From the NCBI GenBank assembly GCA_900312665.1, contig ONZQ02000016.1:595361-659360 (forward strand): DNA of 64,000 bases, given 5' to 3'. Of this stretch, positions 56,141 through 64,000 are shown in pieces. The stretch's first letter is position 1. The number at the start of each line of letters is the position of its first letter. Source of the DNA: Cephalotrichum gorgonifer. Taxonomy: Eukaryota; Ascomycota; Sordariomycetes; Microascales; Microascaceae. The notes under the pieces are model-generated. The model was not told the DNA's origin. It saw only the letters and a list, made by a program, of their open reading frames with translations, and made no database searches. The translations under genes were made by a program, and so were the position numbers.

Positions 56141-59100
56141 TTAGTACCCGGAGTCGCCCTCACCCCTGTTTTCGTCCTCGGCCGCGTCGTCGCGGTGGGG
56201 GTATCCACCGTCGAGCGAACCACGGCTACGGCCGCGGCTGGTGTCCCGAGGAGGATCTGCGCGGGTGAGCGCCTCGCGGGCATCACCCGCCGAAAGCCCA
56301 ACGAAGGGCACGGGGGGCCCGTCCTCTCCCGCCAGGGCGCTGATGGGAGGAAGCGTCACCCCAGAGCCGCCTCGCTGCACACCCATGCCAAGGGTCAACC
56401 GCGGCGTCTCGTAGCTCACAGTGGAGCTCAAGGTGAGGGGGTTTGTGTTCGTGTTCGTGTTCCCCTGGGAGTAATGATAGGAGCCCGGTGTGCTGATCCT
56501 ACGAGAATGCCCCTGGCGCTCGGAAAACTCCACCATCGGGTGACCGGGATAGAGATGGTTGCTGTGGAACGTCACCTGAGAGTCTCCCGAACGGATGTCC
56601 CGGCCGGGGTCGGGAACAATACGGCCCGACCACCTATCGTAGTTGCTTTCGAGGTGCGACATGTCGCTCCTAGATCGACTATGTCCGGACGACATCGAGT
56701 GCATCGTGTTGCCAACGGCTCGCGGCAGGGTGTTAGCTCTAGTCGACTGGGAGTAGGCCGGCCGGTGGGTAAGCGCAATCCTTCGGGCGCTAGGGGGCGT
56801 CATGGAGGCCTCGAGCGTTTCGCCGGCCTTTCGCTTCTCGGCACGTGGGGGGTTGCCGGATTCGTTGATGGCTTGCTGGGAACGAGAGGGCCGGCGCATG
56901 TGAACGAAGTCGTTAGGCGCGGTACTAAGCGTACCGTCAGAAGGGGGATAAGGGCTACTAGTGGAAACAGCAGGCCCGGGAGCGGCAGAAGCCTGCATTG
57001 TAGCCCGCCCAGAAGCGGTTGGGACGTGGGATGTACCCGCAACGAGCGAGGCGTTAGATGGGCCCGCCGTAGCGGCAGCGGCGGGGGAGACGCCCTGAGA
57101 CTGGGTTCGCCGATGCGATGTCTGAGCCCTGGACCGGGGCGCTCGGCGGGGGACGTCCCCACTGATGCTAGGCAGGAACTCGATGTCCGGCATCTTATGC
57201 AAGACGCCCGTATGAACTTCACTGTGGAGCTGTTCCACCATGTCCTGAATCTGCTCCGTCGTGTAACCCTCCCCCAGCTGGACTGACAGCCACTCAGGCA
57301 CCCACCCGCTTTCTCCGTCATCGTCCTCATCAGAGTTGGCATCCGCGTTGGAAAGACCCCTCCGTCGGTTCGCTTCACGCTTTCGAAGACGCAACTCCCA
57401 GCTCTGGACGACACCGCTGGTCTCGCCCTTCCTCTCATTCTCGTCCGACCAGTCCCGAATCCTCCTGAGCTGTATCACGAGCAAGTCGGCTTGGGTCATG
57501 GCATAGCCGGTGTTCTTGTTGTACCGCTCCCTCTGGTAATGCTTCCTGCACCAGTGTACCCATACATGGGCCGGGATAGAACGGGTGCATTTCTTATTCC
57601 GGCCAAAGAAGTGCGAGATAAGCTTGCGGAGGCTGGCTCCAGTATCACAGTTTGGGTCCTTCTCGCAGGAGACTCCGAGATTTCCATCACCCGTGGCGGG
57701 CAGGGCAGTGGTAGGGAGGGGAGGGAGGCCGGGGAGGCTAGGGGTCGAGTTGTCCCCTCCCGGCTCTTTTCCGTCGTTGCTGTTGCCGTCGGAAGACATG
57801 GCGTAATGGCCAGGCCTGGGGAAGGAAGATGTGGCGTGGAGACCAGGTCGTGATAAGGCCTGGGGTAGCGGTTCTGGGAGCAGATGTAACCGATTACTGA
57901 AACCGAGATGGGTGTTCCGGAAATGGGCGAAACTTGGAGCTGAGATTGCCCGTTTGTGCTTGTGGATTGGTGAACGTGTCTGACGAACTCTCGGAATCGA
58001 GCTTGGCAGAGGATTAAGCCTGTCTTGGAGGTGATCTTCGTCAACGTTCTCCAAAGGTTGTGGTCTGGGGAATAAGCATTAGCGGACAAGATAAAACTCG
58101 AGATGGGGAGTTGTTCTTCATATCGACGGGGGCAGAGTATGTCCTGGACTGGTAGGAATGGGTATAAACATGCTTCAGTTTGCGAATTCCCAAATGCGCC
58201 AATAGAGGACTGGGGCATGAATAGCAGAGCACCGCCAAAGGACCAAGGCATGAATCAATCATGGAGCACCACCAAAAGAGGGGGGCCATGTGATGAATCA
58301 TGGACTAGAACACGGTCCGTGAAGCACCACCAAACTCGAAAGGCATAGGGATCTCGTTCACCCAGCTCCAGTTCCAGCTCCAGTTCCAGTTCCAGTGATC
58401 GTGGGGAAGACAGTCTCCCCGATCTTCCGAAACATGGAAAACAGAAGCTCCAGTTCCAGCACCAACTAGGAACTTCCCTCTATGGCAATGGAATAGCGGT
58501 CCACAGTAGCCGGGTAACGTGAACCGGCTCCTGTGATAGAAAGCGGCGGAGGATAAAAGCACCAGAAACCCAAAAACGGACAAAAAAAACAATATTTACT
58601 TACAGCAAGGGACCCGGATCCAAGCTTGGTCGGTGAGCTCGCCGGGAGATTAGAAAGGCGTCAGACGGACTCCGCGAACGAGGTCCATCGCTAGTCGGAG
58701 GGCCCAGCCTAAACGGTGATCCGTTATGGAACTGGGTAATGCCAGGGGACGGGGGTCGACTCCCGCCAAATATGGGCGTCCGGTTCCATTTTATCGCTTC
58801 GTTTCCCTCGGAATTCTCGTCGATGCAATGAATCTCACTAATACTACCACTCATGTTTGCAGACGGGGCGATCCCTACAGTCGAGAAGGACGATATCCTA
58901 GAGTGCCCCCCCGAATGGGATGACTGCGTATATGACGAGAGGCTGCTATGGCTATCGGACAGCTTGTGCCTAGGGGACTTGGGGCTCCCAGCAGGGGAGA
59001 TCGGGGTGTGTTGGTATTGGAAGCTTGGTCTGTAGGGGGAGAGTCTTAGCGGAAGATGCACAGAAGTTAGGCGCCCGTTCCGATCAACATACCTCCTTGC

Positions 59101-59793
59101 CGTTAACTGAGCATCAGCATCACTATCACAGCTGGCCCCGTCCATAATGTCAGCCCGTTCATAAGTCTGCGGTCTACCAAAAATACGAAGGCCATCCCTC
59201 CCAGCTACCACTACCTTCAAGGGATTCGCCACCTTACCTTGGACTTGTGGATATCTCTAGTTGAGAGGTCGGTTCGGCAAGCGAAGGTGCCCTATGCAGC
59301 GGTCAGCACTTCCCCTTATCACCGCACTATCCACTCGCCATATACGACTCAGGAATATGTTTTCTTACTTCAAGGGCCGTGAGGTCGTCATCGGAGAGAC
59401 GAGGGCCGATAGTATCATCTCCGCAGGAGACGACTCAAAGGAGGTATTCCGAGAATGGAAGCTCAGAGGAGTAACGGCGGAATGTGCCGAGGCTGAGGAT
59501 ATGTCCAGAGGGTCGCCGCCGTAGATGGAAGGCTTCGTGTTCGTCGTATGGAACTTGGTGTCTAGGCTAAGAGGGAGTGAGTAGCCGCCGGCATCCCATG
59601 GCGTCCGACTCTTCGTCCCGGGTCGGCAGTCAACCAATATCCTGGGAGGTGTCCGTTCTGGTGATGGGGTGGGAAGACCTTCCCATGTGGCTGCGGTCGC
59701 GACGACTTGGAATTCTGCTGTCTGTTTCCCGGAGTCTTGGCCCACCTCCTCTTTCGTTCCCGCTGGGCGATTCAGTAGTGAGGTTACGTCCAT
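56141..59793 (-). CDS. ORP1-like conserved fungal protein (4-5 exons), function unknown
   Basis: Proposed exons: 59793-59369, 59291-59238, 59029-58604, 58064-56141, giving 942 residues. The start MDVTSLLN and the block SRTPWDAGGYSLPLSLDTK match what I know of fungal proteins annotated ORP1-like. The middle joins PKSPRHKLSDSHSSLSSYTQSS and SRSPSDAFLISRR to HKHKRAISAPSFAHF. The conserved core in the last exon reads CDTGASLRKLISHFFGRNKKC, TRSIPAHVWVHWCRKHYQRERY and LLVIQLRRIRDWSDENE, followed by VQSWELRLRKRE. Its Cys/His and basic residues could bind DNA or metal, but this is unproven. The C-terminal 350 residues are Ser/Pro/Thr-rich. The intron 58603-58065 is long for this genome (539 bp; GTAAGT donor, GCTAATGC branch, CCCAG acceptor). 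An optional 39-nt in-frame exon ending at a GTATGT donor may lie within 59237-59030, so the exact splice pattern there is uncertain. Confidence 0.8.
58362..58397. repeat. Intronic hexamer array (CCAGYT)6
   Basis: Six tandem copies of CCAGTT/CCAGCT/CCAGTG lie inside the 539-bp intron of the ORP1-like gene; a shorter related stretch sits near 58447-58461. Read on the transcript strand it is a purine-rich AACTGG/AGCTGG array. Confidence 0.75.
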
Positions 59794-62700
59794 CTCCCTC
59801 GAATAGCTAGGTGGTCAAGCGATGACCGTCTCTTTCAGAAGAGGTAAAAGCGAAACTGGAGGAACTTCCTCGACTCGATCGTTAACTCGTTCGGTTCTCC
59901 GGAAGTCGCTGGTTTAGGATGGAAGGCCTTCTCCGTCGAGGACACTTCTAGTGCGCTTGTCGTTGGCTCCTTTATGAGCGGGACCGTCCGGATCGGACGG
60001 GCAAACTAAACAAGGAGGGGTCTTTCCTCAGTGTCCCACACTCGTCATGTGAACCGGCCCGTATCGATGTTTGTCTGTTACTATCCCAAGAGTCCTGTAG
60101 CGAAGGCGTAGACGCTGTGGAGGTGGTGATGAATCAACTAGGGTCTGAAGTTGATGGGCCTCGGGGAAGTGTTGCGGTGGGGGGGGCAAGGAACTGTCGA
60201 AGAACGGCGATGCTAAACCCTTTTGTGTTTTAGTCAAGGAAGAAAGACTAGAGTGGGTATGTATGTATGGCAAGCCCACGGCGAGACGAGACCGGCAAAC
60301 CATATAAGTCGACAGGGTAGGGTCCTAGAGCGGATCGGCGGAGGGAGTGTCGCACTGACAGCCCCAATGTGGATTGAAACTCCCGAAACGCCTGTGAGCC
60401 AGCAGACTGTTGATGTGAATTCACCCTATGAAGAGGCTCGAACCTGTGAGCCTGATCACCCAAAGCTCCCGCTTGGTACCGTCGGATCGCCCTGGACCGA
60501 TGGAACGGAGGAAACGGCAGAGCTTCGCCCTGATACCCTAGCAAGCTGAGCACGGCGTAGGACGTGGGTTGGCCAAGGTACCTGTACGTACTGGAGTGGG
60601 CTAGTGTACTTGGAGATGATTCTATGTCTGGGCAGGCGGGGGGCATTGGATAGGGGAGATCCCCAAGTTCCGATGAGTGAGTGGGCTTTAGCGAAACAGA
60701 GTGTAGAAACACGGCGGGCAAGACAATGAATCAAGGTGATTCCACATTCCCATCTCATCGAGGGCTTGTCTTCCGGCCAAGGATGTGTACATCAGGTGTT
60801 AGCCAGCAACATGGAATGGAAGCACGCAAAGATGAGAGGGAATGGAGATCCGAGGAGGGCGGGCTGATGACAGACGAGGTCTCAAAGGTGCAGCAAACCC
60901 CATCTCCAAGGAGTGGATATTGACTTAGGACGAAAGAGTGGTGACGAATACAAGCGCCGTAGCAGCATGGAGCACACATCCATACGTGTGTCCAACGCAT
61001 GAATGAGATGGCGGAGCGACGCCGGGAGGTGTTTGGGAGTTGGATGCACACTGCAACCCTCGGCCCTCGCCCCAGTCGGAATTGAGGAGGGTGTGGTTTG
61101 AGAGTTGGCTTCCACATGGATTTGACGCGGAGACCCACTCCCTCCTTCTGAGGAACATGCAGTGGCCCCGTCTCTGGGACTACTACGTAAGACTAGAATG
61201 TACCTACGGATATTTAACTTTTTGGAGTTACCGGGTCCAGGGCCTGAGAAGCGACCAGGAAGAGGGTTGCAGGGAGGGGGAGTACAAAGGACGGAGTAGG
61301 ATCGCGACATGAGGCTGCTCCCTGCCGCGCACCGGGGACCATCGTAACTCGGGTCCGTTGATTCCAGACCGGGGCCTTCACTAGAGCAAGGGTACGATAC
61401 GGTCTGTGTGAAGGCGGCAGTTCAGGGGTTGTGTGGTGTGTGGCGTGCGGTGTCATGGTGCGTCGAACTCGAGCATCGAGTTCATCGATCTTTCGTCCTC
61501 CAGCTCCTGAGGGAGGAGCTTGAGGAGGTGCACCCTTCGCACACCACATATTGTACTCGTATGTTGCGTGGCGCATTGCCGGAAATACAGCTAAGTGATG
61601 ACCGCAGCAACAGCAAAAAAGGAAGAAAAAAAAAAGGGGGGGGGGTACGTTTACTAACGAGTACAACCGCATGAGCACTAGCCATCTGGAAGGGGCGTAG
61701 CCCTGTGGGGAGGGTAGGCGGAGACCGGAAATACTAGAGGTGCTCCACATTATCCGCGGGTTTCCGGAGACGGCGACGCCACCGATGTTGCATCAATTGA
61801 TCGCACCTTTTTGCTCTGGTGGCCGCCCAAGATAGAGTGGTTAGTGGCCTAACTAATCTTCGCGATTGCGAGGAAGTTGGCAAGTGGTATTAAGCGAACT
61901 CGTCCTTAACGGGTCTAGCGATGAAGGGCCCAAGCCTTTGTGGGGGGGATCGACAGGATGAGACTTAGACCAGGGATCTTGAAACACCCTCCTTTGGGTG
62001 TTTGACACAGCTCCAGGGCCGCCGGCCCTTGACACCCAACAAGGGAGAGTGCGCACGTCCAAACTCTGTGACCGGGTTGAGGAAACACCGCTCAGCGCAA
62101 GGACAGCCAAGACTCTCTGCTCCGTAACACCTTAATTCCGACTAATAGGAGATCGACGAGAACAGGAACACTGGGAAGGGGACCGAGAAAACAGAAACAT
62201 GAGAAGCGAGGTGAGTTTTAACTGCTTAAAAAAAGACGCGGGGTGCGGCCACTGGATGGGCGACATGGTCGAACCAAACCGTAGACATGTAGTGTGGGTG
62301 TCAGAGAGATGAGATGCTTGTATCCTTCGAGGGACCACGCAGACCGCGTCTCCCAGGAGAGCCAAGGTTGGAATTTGTTCAGATTCGCTTCAACCACGGT
62401 GCCCAGCACCGTGCAGAGCACGACGAGATCGAACATCGGCATTGGAAAAAAGGATGCATGTGCTAGACTTACCTTATGTTAAGGATATGAATCCAAGTAT
62501 TGAAGGTACGAAGCTATTGTCGGTTGTGTAAGGAAGACACCGACAGCCGGGGTGGGCCTAGGAGCGGGTAAACTTTGGAAGATCAAGGTGCCTGAACGCG
62601 ACAAACCAAACTGATCTCCGAACCCAAGCTTCTTTCGTCTCCGCTCCAGAGATGTGAGCGAACATGACACAGAAAAGACTGGTTGTCTGTGCGCGGTTTT

Positions 62701-64000
62701 GCGTTGCGGGAGGAGGGGAGTTCTATCTTTGACAGGGGTTGACAAGATAACCCGGCTGACACAGGATCTTGAAGACTCGTTCCCAGGAAATAGACGAGGT
62801 TTCAACGGCCGAAAGCATCTAAAAACCTCCGGTCTGGAGTAGCACACTAGTGTAGATATGTCGAAGAGCGTGGCGGTTTGGTCGTATTTGCGGTGGTGGG
62901 GAAATGAACACTAGCGATGCTGCTTCTAGCCGACGATAGGATCGGCTCTCGCAGGCGTCGTTTCAAGTGAGTGGACTACACTGTTTAGACCACCTAACTA
63001 GCTCCCTTCGTGATTCGTGGCTGTGCTGGGAGGGAGATATGAATAGCAGCACAGCAAACTAGTGGCCCCGTTGCCATCGTGGGATCTAACTTACCTAGGC
63101 AGGCGGGCTTTATTCGGGTGAGTACTCCAGGCAGTTTAGGTGAGCGCAACGGAGTACATGTAATGGCGGGGTATTAATGGCGGGATGCGATTGGATGGCC
63201 CCAAATGGTCTCGACGTTTCAGCCATCGAGGCCACGAGGATGAAGGGTGTTAAGTATGAAGATATCCATGCAACTGACTGGTGCGTTGTTTGGGGTCTGA
63301 AGCCGCATGCAAGGATGCGCGGTAGTAGCCGACGACTGGCTAGATTTCGCGGACAAAGATTGAGGTTTGGCACCCGAATTATGATCCACAAGCGACGTCC
63401 TTCAAGCCTCGCACCTGCCATTTGCGGCTCGACAACTTGATATCGTGGGAAGGAGCGATGCAGGTCTAGCTAGAGTCTATTACTGTAAAAGCACAAGTAG
63501 TGTACAAGGCCGGGAAGGTGCCCCCCTGCATCCATATCCATGATTAAGGCCACTGCTATTATCAGTCCGAAGTACCCTCCGGCCTTCGGAACACACAGGT
63601 AGTACACCCCTTGGAGGGTTTGTGCGGATGTAACCCCTGGTACGCGCTGAACTATGCTATGGACGGGGTGGGGGTTACTATGTACTTACTGGTTGTAGTC
63701 TATCCCGCGCTGTCACTGTCTCGTGAGTTGAGTTGATGCAGGCAGGTGCAACTACCGACTTGCAGGCAGAACGATGGGAATGCACTTATGAGTGGAAAGA
63801 ATCCCAATACGGATAGGTAGGTAGGCTGTGCTTCTCTGACTGAGACAGCGCAGAAACTCCACGCAGGCTTGGACCCGGAGCCAGTTTCATCCCATTTCTC
63901 CTGTTAGCTATTATACATGCACCTCGTATTACACCCTGCTCGGACTCGCAACGGCGTAGCATTCTAACCTTTTGGTCCGATGCACCGTCGGTGATACCAG
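59794..64000. other. Gene-free 4.2-kb region to right edge
   Basis: The promoter side of the ORP1-like gene and beyond. Many overlapping short ORFs occur on both strands but none has a recognisable domain or splice-supported extension. It contains TACTCGTA at 61554, TACATGTA at 63155 and an A10G10 homopolymer junction at about 61626-61645. A gene could start outside the right edge. Confidence 0.5.

Noticed and set aside
59365..61750. Possible additional genes on either strand right of the ORP1-like gene
   Set aside because: Only 59365-59793 is coding, as exon 1 of the ORP1-like gene; the other overlapping ORFs have no domain and no consistent splice model.

Overview
The window is nuclear DNA of a filamentous ascomycete (Pezizomycotina, most likely a Sordariomycete). 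Evidence: introns mostly of 50-110 bp with GTRNGT donors, CTAAC/CTGAC branch sites and YAG acceptors; GC-rich third codon positions; and several fungus-restricted families (Ino80 subunit Iec3, an ORP1-like protein, mL58, GOLD-PH-ORD oxysterol-binding protein). The ORFs come from both strands, with no operons and no bacterial or viral signature. Sixteen protein genes are supported. Their exons cover roughly 23 kb, about 36% of the window, so much of the DNA is long intergenic sequence.

Layout. 1-3190 (-): a Ras-GTPase-activating protein of Bud2/Cla2 type, running off the left edge. 3.2-8.6 kb: gene-free. 8589-9796 (-): a low-complexity conserved-looking protein with at least one unresolved 5' exon. 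12.9-15.4 kb: mitoribosomal protein mL58 (+), convergent with a four-exon F-box-like Cys-rich protein (-). 17.1-20.6 kb: an MFS transporter (+), convergent with a membrane J-domain protein (-). 22.3-25.5 kb: an Osh3-type lipid-transfer protein (+). 26.2 kb: a small DUF2462 basic protein (+). 26.5-31.7 kb: gene-free. 31.7-32.5 kb: a C2H2 zinc-finger protein (+). 32.77 kb: a 20-N scaffold gap flanked by an identical 63-bp sequence on both sides. 35.8-37.7 kb: a secreted GMC oxidoreductase (+). 39.4-41.1 kb: NADP-isocitrate dehydrogenase (+). 42.5-45.5 kb: Iec3 (-) and Myg1 exonuclease (+), head to head. 46.3-47.0 kb: an endosulfine/Igo1 protein (-). 51.5-53.2 kb: an SPX-domain protein with three C-terminal membrane segments (+). 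56.1-59.8 kb: a multi-exon ORP1-like protein (-). 59.8-64 kb: gene-free.

The genes are ordinary housekeeping and signalling genes and do not form a biosynthetic cluster. Several touch nutrient signalling (Ras-GAP, Igo1, SPX) or membrane-contact lipid traffic (Osh3), but nothing in the layout suggests co-regulation. The most unusual signal is outside the genes. Octamers of the form TAC-NN-GTA (TACATGTA, TACTCGTA/TACGAGTA), some inside longer perfect palindromes, are far more frequent than chance and lie almost entirely in intergenic DNA. No mobile element, CRISPR array, rRNA gene or convincing tRNA gene was found.
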